Below the pieces are notes generated by a model, which was not told the DNA's origin, made no database searches, and worked only from the letters and a program-made list of their open reading frames with translations. 20,348 bases of DNA from a virus. Below are positions 13,454 through 20,348 of the stretch, piece after piece. The stretch spans positions 1 to 20,348 of IMG/VR virus record IMGVR_UViG_3300020172_002910; one strand, 5' to 3'. Position 1 is the first letter of the stretch. Each line of letters opens with the position of its first letter. The position numbers and the translations under genes are program-made.

Positions 13454-14494
13454 TTAGAAATCTAACTTAACTCTTACTAGAGCTTCTTTGGTGAAATTTT
13501 TCAATAATGGTCTTGATAATTTAGCTACTGCTAACAGTTCACTACTCTCATTATATAAACCAATTGTTGTAATATATGTTTGAGGATTGTTGATAAAATA
13601 TGGATATAATACTTCACCAGTTGAACCTGAAATAAATGATGGGTTTTCTGAGTAGTTAAATTCTGCGTTTCTTGCTCTTACGAAAATATAGTCTGAAGTA
13701 ATTGTTTCTTGACTATTTAACATAAATGCTCCAGATGCACTGATTGAATTAAACATAGAAGCATTTGGAGATAGGTTAGGATAAACTGAACCTGAAGATG
13801 AGCCACTATATTGGAAACCAATACCACCACTAACAGCAAAAGTAGCTAATGCTAATGGATTTAAAATAATAGTTCCAATATCAGGTAATAACCATCCATA
13901 AGATCCTGAAGTTGCTGAGTATCCATCTGCTGTATTTCTATTAGTAATAGGAGCCATAGTACCTTGAGAACCAGTAATAAGTTGAAATACTCTACCAGCA
14001 GCGGTATATTGAACCGCGGTTACATAAGCACTATTATCAGTTAAAACAATTGATCCTGATGCTCCTGTTAATTTTAAAGATAAAGAACCTAAAAATAAAG
14101 ATTCTTTATATCTTGTTCTATCAATAGATAAAGCGTAAAATTGTGAAGATGTAATAGTACCAAATGTAAAGTTTGTAGTAGGACTTCCTATTACTAAATC
14201 TTGCCATTGACCATAAATGGTTCCGGTTGGGGATTTTCCATTCACAGCAGCATTATAAACTTGACTACCACTACCTAACAAATTACCATAAGCAATTGCA
14301 AATTGGATAGCAGCGTTTGCATCGTTTGATGCTGTTTGGAATACATTCAAGTAAAAGTCTCCTGAAGAGCCGGCTGCTTGAGTTGATGAAGTGAAGAATG
14401 TAGTTAAAGTTGGGTTACCACCAGACCATAAGGTTGCTGATATTGCGTCCGAGCTTACTACAAAATCTTCAGGGGCGAATCTATTAAAAGCCAT
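13454..14494 (-). CDS. Virion structural protein (paralog pair, first copy)
   Basis: A 346-residue beta-rich structural protein. It begins MAFNRFAPEDFVVSSDAIS, then has a long Ser/Ala/Gly-rich region with TIYGQWQDLVIGS, the element TIILNPLALA, and YSGSSSGSVYP. The C-terminal module (about 268-346) has AEFNYSENPSF, YITTIGLYNESSELLAVAKL and SRPL. These align with NEFNY, VTTVGLYDEAQNLLAV and SQPL in the next gene, so the two arose by duplication. The N-terminal halves have diverged, which suggests that a shared C-terminal attachment or assembly module carries different outer parts. It starts 24 nt after the 217-aa gene. Confidence 0.75.
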   Translation of the reverse strand: MAFNRFAPEDFVVSSDAISATLWSGGNPTLTTFFTSSTQAAGSSGDFYLNVFQTASNDANAAIQFAIAYGNLLGSGSQVYNAAVNGKSPTGTIYGQWQDLVIGSPTTNFTFGTITSSQFYALSIDRTRYKESLFLGSLSLKLTGASGSIVLTDNSAYVTAVQYTAAGRVFQLITGSQGTMAPITNRNTADGYSATSGSYGWLLPDIGTIILNPLALATFAVSGGIGFQYSGSSSGSVYPNLSPNASMFNSISASGAFMLNSQETITSDYIFVRARNAEFNYSENPSFISGSTGEVLYPYFINNPQTYITTIGLYNESSELLAVAKLSRPLLKNFTKEALVRVKLDF

Positions 14495-14518
14495 ATTTGA
14501 ATTATTTTATTTTAATTA

Positions 14519-15172
14519 TTAAGGAACTTTAACTACGGTTACAGGAATTGAAAGTCTAGCACCACTATCTCTACCTACTACTGTTAATGTAGTATATAAT
14601 GATGTGTTAGAACCAAACAATGTATTTACAGTAGTTGCAGTCAAGTTAATTGTTGTACCAACAACTGTTTTAGATACGCTTGTACCCAATGTTGTAGTTG
14701 CATTTAACGCTGTAGCATTTGGAGTATTAATACCAACACCTTCAAATGTATTCATTGTTCTAACATCGGCAATAGTTGCTGTGTAACCACTTGTTTCAAA
14801 AGTATTACCACCTAAATAGTTTAATGTTTGAGGAGTAATAGCTAAAGAAGCACCTTGTTTAATTACAATCGATGTATATCCTAAGTTAAGGATTGGCATC
14901 TTAGCTGTACCACGAGGTAAGGTAATTAATTTATATTTCATCATTTGAGTTTCCTGAGGGAAAGCTTCAAGTAAAGGCATGTTGTCTATGGCTTGACCAT
15001 AATAAGCAGAACCTGATGGATGACTTGGATTGTACAATGTGTAATCAATTTCATCATCGGCTAGAGCAAATTGTGTGATTCGAAATGTACCATCGTTTTG
15101 AGCTAGTAACTGGCGACCTTTTGTTGTTAGGATCGCGTCAACTGTTACTATCGTGTTATTTAAATATCCCAT
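14519..15172 (-). CDS. Virion structural protein, conserved-type
   Basis: A 217-residue protein. The N-terminus is MGYLNNTIVTVDAILTTKGR, followed by RITQFALADDEIDYTLYNPS and PLLEAFPQETQMMKYKLITL. From memory, this combination is a recurring structural family in aquatic phages with no defined role. The C-terminal half is Thr/Val/Ala-rich and Ig-like in look (TTINLTATTV, LTVVGRDSGARLSIPVTVVK), with many beta strands. It probably forms part of the tail or baseplate. It is the first gene after the 47-nt gap with a promoter-like element, so it may head a unit running through the replication cassette. Confidence 0.75.
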   Translation of the reverse strand: MGYLNNTIVTVDAILTTKGRQLLAQNDGTFRITQFALADDEIDYTLYNPSHPSGSAYYGQAIDNMPLLEAFPQETQMMKYKLITLPRGTAKMPILNLGYTSIVIKQGASLAITPQTLNYLGGNTFETSGYTATIADVRTMNTFEGVGINTPNATALNATTTLGTSVSKTVVGTTINLTATTVNTLFGSNTSLYTTLTVVGRDSGARLSIPVTVVKVP

Positions 15173-15188
15173 TTTCTAATGTTATTTT

Positions 15189-15199
15189 GTTATAAATAT
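15189..15199 (-). promoter_or_regulatory. Candidate phage promoter element before the 217-aa virion gene
   Basis: The sense strand reads ATATTTATAAC inside the 47-nt gap 15173-15219. It is identical over 11 nt to the element at 3518-3528, and the 9-nt core ends 18 nt before the ATG at 15172. It is preceded by an AT run (AAAAATTATAT). Function is inferred only. Confidence 0.35.
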
Positions 15200-15219
15200 A
15201 TATAATTTTTGATTTTTAA

Positions 15220-17355
15220 TTAAGGATTTGGATTATTACCGTATGTTTTTGTAATATGATTTGTGTTTTGGGTAATTATAGATTTTGGATATTGTGTTGT
15301 TATATATCCAGGACCAATGTTACTAAATCTACTCCATGAACCTGAAGGGGTAGGAATATAAGATGGAATAAAATTAGATGAAGGGTTGCCTGACATTAAT
15401 ATTAGACCTAGACCATACCATTGTCCTCCTCCTACTTTTAGTGAGCCTATTGGTTGAAAATTAGGTGTGTAAGGACTACGACTTGAATAAGGATTAATAT
15501 TATAATCATTCATAGTGTTAAATAAATCAGGAGGAGCATTTTTAATAATAATATCCCAATACCCATAAGAGGCAGAAAATGTTGGAGATGGAGCAGTATT
15601 ATTATATTTTATACTATATATCTCAAAAGGATAACCCATTTGATAAACATTAGGTAACCCAGCAGTTGATGCAGGTAAGCCTGGTTGGTAAATAGTATCT
15701 GGGTTTAAAGCATCCCCCCACCCATAATAAAGACTTGCAAACCATGGTGTTCCGGAATTACTACTACTAATTATAGTATTTAAAGCTGTAAATGTTGGTA
15801 ATTGTGAACCTGTTTGTTGCACACCATTAACTCTAGTACCTGTTGGAATATATTGCGGTAATCCATTACTTCCAGTATTAAGTATTCTAATAAAAGGTTG
15901 GGTTATTGAACCTGAGCCAGTAGGGTAGAAAAATCCTATTGTTGGGTTATCCAAAATACTACTAGATCCATCATAATTGGAAGGGGCCCAATAAGCCGCA
16001 TCATTTAAACTAATACCAGGATAAAGCGAAGTTGCTTTAATAGTAGAAGCAACGGTTTGATTATATTGTTTGATAAAAAATTCGGTTCCAAAAGGAATAT
16101 TTTTAGTCAGAATATCAAAATAAGATATATTATCATCTGGTATAGCGGCAACATCATCTTTAGTAGAACCTACTAAAAGTATATCATTGGTTTGTAGACC
16201 ACCACCATTAGCATTTTCAGGATAGCCTCCACCTCCCCAGTTTGTTGTATATATACAACTATCTAGATATTCAACTACTACGCCACCATTAATTAAAGGA
16301 GATGTTGTGTCACCAGGCCATGAACCTGTAAAACCAAAAGATGATTCTGTTACAAATTGACTTGCACTTGTATAAACATTGTAAGCAATTGCATTTTGTT
16401 CTTTACCAACATATCTACCACTGATTTGAGAAGCATAAGTATAATTCCAGTTTTGGATTTGTGCTCTAGTAGCTGAACCATTTAATATTGATTGTTGGTT
16501 TGTAGCTATTATTGAACCATTAGTATAATCCACAACCATATAAAAGGCATTTGGACTATTTAATATAGCGTTATTTTGTAAAATATCACAGTCACTTCCT
16601 CTAAATTCCTCATCAATATATGGTTCTAATACAGTTAATGTGGTACCAGGAGAGGCATAAGGTACTACTGATTGTGTAGATAAAAATTGGGTTGATGTAC
16701 TACTAGGTGATGTAGTATTAGCGACATTTCGAAATATCCAAACATATGTTTCTCCTTCAATAGGTATAAAAGAACCAGTTACTGTAAGATTATAAGTACC
16801 AGTAGTAATTATTCCTGAGCCTGCACTTAACGTGGGTGTGTATGGAGGGGTGGATAAATTATTTATATTGTATAAATCTAATTCCATACCTACACCTCCC
16901 ATACTTACAACACTATAATTGATACTACAAGTAACTATCATAGATATATTAGGTGTATTTCCAAACGTCCAGTAACCTGAAGATGCTGTAAAATAGGTTA
17001 ATGTGTTTGTACCTCCTTGAATAGTAAAATTATTTACTAATCCTACCCAACCGCCAACAGCGGGGTAAGATGAGGAAACATTATTAGTTGTTGATGAGCT
17101 TCCGGATACTTTATAATTTAAGATTTCATTATCAACTGATGAAGTTGTATCTGTTGGTATAATAGTATATAAATAATAATCAGGGTATTCTGATATAGAT
17201 ACAGCAGGGTAATCTATTGGATTAATATAATCCGAAAATAACATTCTTATATTAGTAATGTTTTGAAGTTGATTGGTTTGGTCTACTCCATTAGCATCAA
17301 ATCTTGATACTTTGATATATTTAACTCCTTTGGTATATGATGTTGTTATTGCCAT
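15220..17355 (-). CDS. Large Ser/Gly/Thr/Asn-rich tail-associated structural protein
   Basis: A 711-residue protein with a low charge density and high Ser, Thr, Asn, Gly, Tyr and Pro content, as in phage fibres and baseplate-peripheral proteins. The N-terminus MAITTSYTKGVKYIKVSRFD is followed by beta-rich domains. A central block holds EPYIDEEFRGSDCDILQN, AFYMVVDYTNGSIIATNQQ and RAQIQNWNYTYASQISGRY, and I recall similar blocks from other phage structural proteins. The C-terminal third contains GGGQWYGLGLILMSG and ends NNPNP. No enzymatic motif or transmembrane segment was seen. It starts 13 nt after the large tail gene, so it is probably co-expressed with it. A receptor-contact or decorating role is possible but unproven. 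Confidence 0.7.
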   Translation of the reverse strand: MAITTSYTKGVKYIKVSRFDANGVDQTNQLQNITNIRMLFSDYINPIDYPAVSISEYPDYYLYTIIPTDTTSSVDNEILNYKVSGSSSTTNNVSSSYPAVGGWVGLVNNFTIQGGTNTLTYFTASSGYWTFGNTPNISMIVTCSINYSVVSMGGVGMELDLYNINNLSTPPYTPTLSAGSGIITTGTYNLTVTGSFIPIEGETYVWIFRNVANTTSPSSTSTQFLSTQSVVPYASPGTTLTVLEPYIDEEFRGSDCDILQNNAILNSPNAFYMVVDYTNGSIIATNQQSILNGSATRAQIQNWNYTYASQISGRYVGKEQNAIAYNVYTSASQFVTESSFGFTGSWPGDTTSPLINGGVVVEYLDSCIYTTNWGGGGYPENANGGGLQTNDILLVGSTKDDVAAIPDDNISYFDILTKNIPFGTEFFIKQYNQTVASTIKATSLYPGISLNDAAYWAPSNYDGSSSILDNPTIGFFYPTGSGSITQPFIRILNTGSNGLPQYIPTGTRVNGVQQTGSQLPTFTALNTIISSSNSGTPWFASLYYGWGDALNPDTIYQPGLPASTAGLPNVYQMGYPFEIYSIKYNNTAPSPTFSASYGYWDIIIKNAPPDLFNTMNDYNINPYSSRSPYTPNFQPIGSLKVGGGQWYGLGLILMSGNPSSNFIPSYIPTPSGSWSRFSNIGPGYITTQYPKSIITQNTNHITKTYGNNPNP

Positions 17356-17368
17356 TATAAAAATTTAA

Positions 17369-20348
17369 TTATGGGATAAAAGGTACTGGGTCAAATTTGT
17401 ATGGATTTTGGATAAAAATATTACCAAAATCACTACCTGAATCCCAATAAATATATATTTCGCCTGAATTTGGGGATGTATTTTGGTTTAAAAATAATGA
17501 TTGAGCATTACCTGATCCTCCTAAATCTGTTGATTTATAAAATGTAATATTATAAGGAGTATTAACCGTACTAGCACGTAGATAAGGTAAACAATCGGGA
17601 TCGGTTAGATTGCCAAACTTATCTGTAACTATAGTTGAACCACTTAATTCACCATTAAAAAATTCACTTTTATCATCATGTAATGTTGTTACAAAACCAA
17701 GTAAACTTGGAGTTGTAATATCATAACTTTGAGTAATATTTACAAAAAGATCTGTTGAAGCTGTACCTGGAAACTCAGGCATTACTCCTCCTTGTCCACC
17801 TACAGCTGATTCAATTGGAAAAGATTCATACTGAGTAGATGAAGTAAATATTCTTTGACCATTTAATATTCCCGGGATTCCTCTTATTGAAGCGGTAATT
17901 GTAATATCTTCAACAGCATTTGGTGAACTCCAATATATGCTTGGGGTACTACCACTACCGTAAACGGATTGGGTAGTATTAATGTTCATCTGAGGTTGAG
18001 GATATCTATTTCTTTCTAATAAATGTTGTTTTATAACAACCCCAGATGCTAAACCAGTATGAGCTGGAATCCAATCTTGGATCATTTTAAATAAAGAATT
18101 ATCAAAGAATTTGATAAGTTTTACATAATCCCAAATATTATAGTTGTGAGTATATTTTTCAAAATAATAATCTCTTAAAGCATCTAATGATGGGTAGTGA
18201 GTATTACGTGATGGTACTTCTCTAGGATCACCTATTAGTTCACCTATATTGAAATATCCAATTTGATTATTTATATCTTCATTTATTTCATTTTGAGGTG
18301 AAAATGCTACTTCAAGATAATCAACATTTGCTGTGTACGAACTACTTGCAGGTACTGTTTGTTGAACTGAAATAAAAGGTGATAATACTTTATTATTAGG
18401 AATATTTGTATAACTTGTATTACTACTTGTAAAGGGTAATACTATATTTTTGTTTTGAATCTTTTGAGAAACAGCATCCTGAATGCCTGCTGGTACTTGG
18501 TCATAAAAATGAGTTTCAACATTAGTTGTAAATACATTATTATTATTAATATTAAAACTGTTTCCTGCGGTTGCAAACGAAGCTGTTGTAGTCCAAGAAC
18601 CTGTTACTTTTGGATGAATAGATACACTTCCTGTATATAATTCTCCACCTAAAGATGCTCTAAAGGCAAGTTCATTTGGTGTTGTGGTAGTTGAAGTTCC
18701 TTCAATTGAATCCGAATTCATAACGAAATTCTTAAATGAATCTTCACTTATATTAGTACTATAATATCTAATTTCTTGAATTGAACCTGAAAAAGGGCGA
18801 TAATCTGTTCCGTTTATTGATACAAAATTATCAGCAGGTAAGAATACAGATTCAGTACGAGTTGCCCAACCTGTTGAATTTCTTATAACAGAAGAAGAAG
18901 CAAAGAAACCTATAATATTTCCATCAGCCCCATTATATGGACTATTACCAGCATATAATGTAAATCTATTTGTGCTTGAATTTAAAGTTACAGCTACTGA
19001 CCACCAATCACCATTAAAGAAAGGTAAATACACACTTGCTGTATCCACATAATTGGTATTTTCAGTATATAGAGTTAAAGTAGCCCATTCGTTATATGGG
19101 TTAGGAATTGAACCCTTATATGAACCACTAGTATAACCTGAGCCTGTATAATTTAATACTAATGAAGGAGTATTAGTACCATTAGCTAAAGTCCAAAGAG
19201 ATTGATTTGGAAAATCTATACCGTATTGTAAACCTGTTGACTTAAATCTAAATTCTAAAGTTTGAGGTCTATTATTATATGAATTCCAAGGTCCTCTTAA
19301 AACCCAATCTGTAGTTACTGATGGGTTTTGAAATTCAGTGTCAGGTTTGGTTAAAGCATAATTAAATTCATCTTGCCAATAATCGTAAGTATTTGTATTT
19401 TTATCTTTACCACCAAATTCATTTATACGTAAAATAGTATCAGGAATACCATATAACGTAATTAATGCTCTTAAACCTTCAGGAGTACCTTTTTTCTTAA
19501 GTAAGTAAGGTAAATTATTATAAATGCGTTTATATGTTTCAGCATTAATATCATATGTAGGCATTAAAGAACCAGTAGCAGAAGCTGTTACATATGTGTT
19601 AACATAATCTAAAAACGTTCCTGCTGGTACAGGTAAAGAACCAGTTGTATAAGGTAAATTATATAAACTACCTGAAGGTGTTATACCTAAAAGAGCAGAA
19701 TATAAATCATCAGTTGAGAAGTTATTTTGGTATATTTTAACACCTAAATCTCTTAAGATATCAGCTACTAAGTCTTTGGATACACCATAATTTAAACGGT
19801 TATCCGAATCAAATTTATTTGTAACATCTTTAATATAAACCCAAATACTATCAAAGTTTTGACCAACCATATCAACAAATAAAAAGTATTGACTGTTGCT
19901 AGGGTCATCAGTTAAATATGAAGGTATAGCATTTAAAAGACGATTATTATTTTCGTTATCATAATCTTCCGCTACTATAGATCGAGCATTTAAAAACGCT
20001 AATCCCGCCACTGAATTTGCTCCAGCATTTATATAAGGGTATGTAGCATTAGTTTTAGGCCAAGCTGTACTTCCTGATTCAAAATAAAGATAATATTCAT
20101 AACCACTAAATCCAGTTATGATTTCATTTATTTTATTAAACCAAACGTTATTGCTTGCTGATATATAGGTACTAGTAGTACTAGGACCAGCTATACTTGC
20201 ACTATATTGGTACTGTTGAAGTAGAGTTAGTTTATAGTAAAAATTTTCTAATTGTGTTTGTGCAGAACCAAAAGATACAAACTGAGAGTAATCTGAGTAG
20301 TCGATGTTTGTCTCAATTCCTCTTTCAGCTAATAAACTATTAATTTGA
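17369..20348 (-). CDS. Large tail/baseplate-like protein with LamG-like domain, N-terminus beyond right edge
   Basis: The frame is open from the right edge, giving 992 residues of the C-terminal part. A GTG at 20011 is a possible internal start but probably not the real one, because the 112 codons before it read as a continuous, protein-like sequence (such as DYSDYSQFVSFGSAQTQLEN and WFNKINEIITGFSGYEYYLY). In window numbering, about residues 270-315 hold RIYNNLPYLLKKKGTPEGLR followed by ALITLYGIPDTILRINEFGG, which resembles phage tail protein I/baseplate-type sequences. About 340-560 is a LamG/concanavalin-like beta sandwich ending GSIQEIRYYSTNISEDSFKN. About 675-790 holds AFSPQNEINEDI, IGYFNIGELIGDPRE, LIKFFDNSLFKMIQDWIP and GVVIKQHLLERNRYPQPQ. 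From memory these recur in large structural proteins of metagenomic phages. It is probably a tail or baseplate component; the LamG part may bind glycans. Confidence 0.8.
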   Translation of the reverse strand, partial: QINSLLAERGIETNIDYSDYSQFVSFGSAQTQLENFYYKLTLLQQYQYSASIAGPSTTSTYISASNNVWFNKINEIITGFSGYEYYLYFESGSTAWPKTNATYPYINAGANSVAGLAFLNARSIVAEDYDNENNNRLLNAIPSYLTDDPSNSQYFLFVDMVGQNFDSIWVYIKDVTNKFDSDNRLNYGVSKDLVADILRDLGVKIYQNNFSTDDLYSALLGITPSGSLYNLPYTTGSLPVPAGTFLDYVNTYVTASATGSLMPTYDINAETYKRIYNNLPYLLKKKGTPEGLRALITLYGIPDTILRINEFGGKDKNTNTYDYWQDEFNYALTKPDTEFQNPSVTTDWVLRGPWNSYNNRPQTLEFRFKSTGLQYGIDFPNQSLWTLANGTNTPSLVLNYTGSGYTSGSYKGSIPNPYNEWATLTLYTENTNYVDTASVYLPFFNGDWWSVAVTLNSSTNRFTLYAGNSPYNGADGNIIGFFASSSVIRNSTGWATRTESVFLPADNFVSINGTDYRPFSGSIQEIRYYSTNISEDSFKNFVMNSDSIEGTSTTTTPNELAFRASLGGELYTGSVSIHPKVTGSWTTTASFATAGNSFNINNNNVFTTNVETHFYDQVPAGIQDAVSQKIQNKNIVLPFTSSNTSYTNIPNNKVLSPFISVQQTVPASSSYTANVDYLEVAFSPQNEINEDINNQIGYFNIGELIGDPREVPSRNTHYPSLDALRDYYFEKYTHNYNIWDYVKLIKFFDNSLFKMIQDWIPAHTGLASGVVIKQHLLERNRYPQPQMNINTTQSVYGSGSTPSIYWSSPNAVEDITITASIRGIPGILNGQRIFTSSTQYESFPIESAVGGQGGVMPEFPGTASTDLFVNITQSYDITTPSLLGFVTTLHDDKSEFFNGELSGSTIVTDKFGNLTDPDCLPYLRASTVNTPYNITFYKSTDLGGSGNAQSLFLNQNTSPNSGEIYIYWDSGSDFGNIFIQNPYKFDPVPFIP

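Noticed and set aside
15173-15219. Rho-independent terminator in the intergenic gap (also considered for 3499-3542 and 10107-10151)
   Set aside because: No GC-containing inverted repeat followed by a T run is present on the minus strand in these gaps.
1-20348. tRNA genes, CRISPR arrays, insertion sequences or attachment sites
   Set aside because: Genes fill nearly the entire window, the largest gap is 47 nt, and no cloverleaf-like sequence, regularly spaced repeat or transposase was seen.

Overview
The window looks like part of a tailed double-stranded DNA phage genome (Caudoviricetes). It is AT-rich, and every gene I can support lies on the minus strand. Genes are packed with 1-8 nt overlaps or gaps of a few bases, and no tRNA, rRNA, insertion sequence or CRISPR array was seen. 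The host is probably a Bacteroidota bacterium, flavobacterium-like. Three things point that way: a small Hc1/histone H1-like protein of the kind common in that phylum, the style of the exported proteins, and start codons preceded by A/T-rich sequence rather than Shine-Dalgarno motifs. Several proteins resemble, from memory only, families common in aquatic T4-like and metagenomic phages. I could not run a search.

Layout in transcription order (right to left). (1) 20348-12401: virion structural genes. First comes a very large tail/baseplate-like protein entering from beyond the right edge, then a 711-aa Ser/Gly/Thr/Asn-rich protein, a 217-aa virion-type protein, and two tandem proteins sharing a C-terminal module. 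(2) 12397-10152: a DNA-metabolism cassette of a GIY-YIG SegE-like nuclease, a DNA primase (zinc finger plus Toprim) and a PD-(D/E)XK nuclease. (3) 10106-3543: thirteen tightly coupled genes. They encode a small domain protein, an adenylate-kinase/zeta-like P-loop kinase, a multidomain HAD-zinc ribbon-metallopeptidase fusion, a second HAD nucleotidase-like protein, several small unknowns, two membrane/coiled-coil proteins that may be lysis (spanin-like) factors, a zinc-ribbon protein, a membrane-anchored GAF-like protein and a small Pro/Lys-rich protein. (4) 3498-1: a 468-aa acidic protein resembling prohead core or scaffold, the 57-aa histone-like protein, and a large virion-type protein running off the left edge that carries a canonical EF-hand loop.

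Two patterns cut across these blocks. First, at least seven proteins begin with a short helix-like leader ending in [L/I]-x-E. In T4 this is the form of the capsid-targeting sequence removed by the gp21 prohead protease. Enzymes such as the kinase and the HAD/peptidase fusion may therefore be packaged in the capsid and delivered with the DNA. Second, the only three intergenic gaps longer than 40 nt each contain the same sense-strand 9-mer, ATATTTATA, 18-21 nt upstream of a start codon. It is a candidate phage promoter that would divide the region into transcription units. Both are inferences from sequence.
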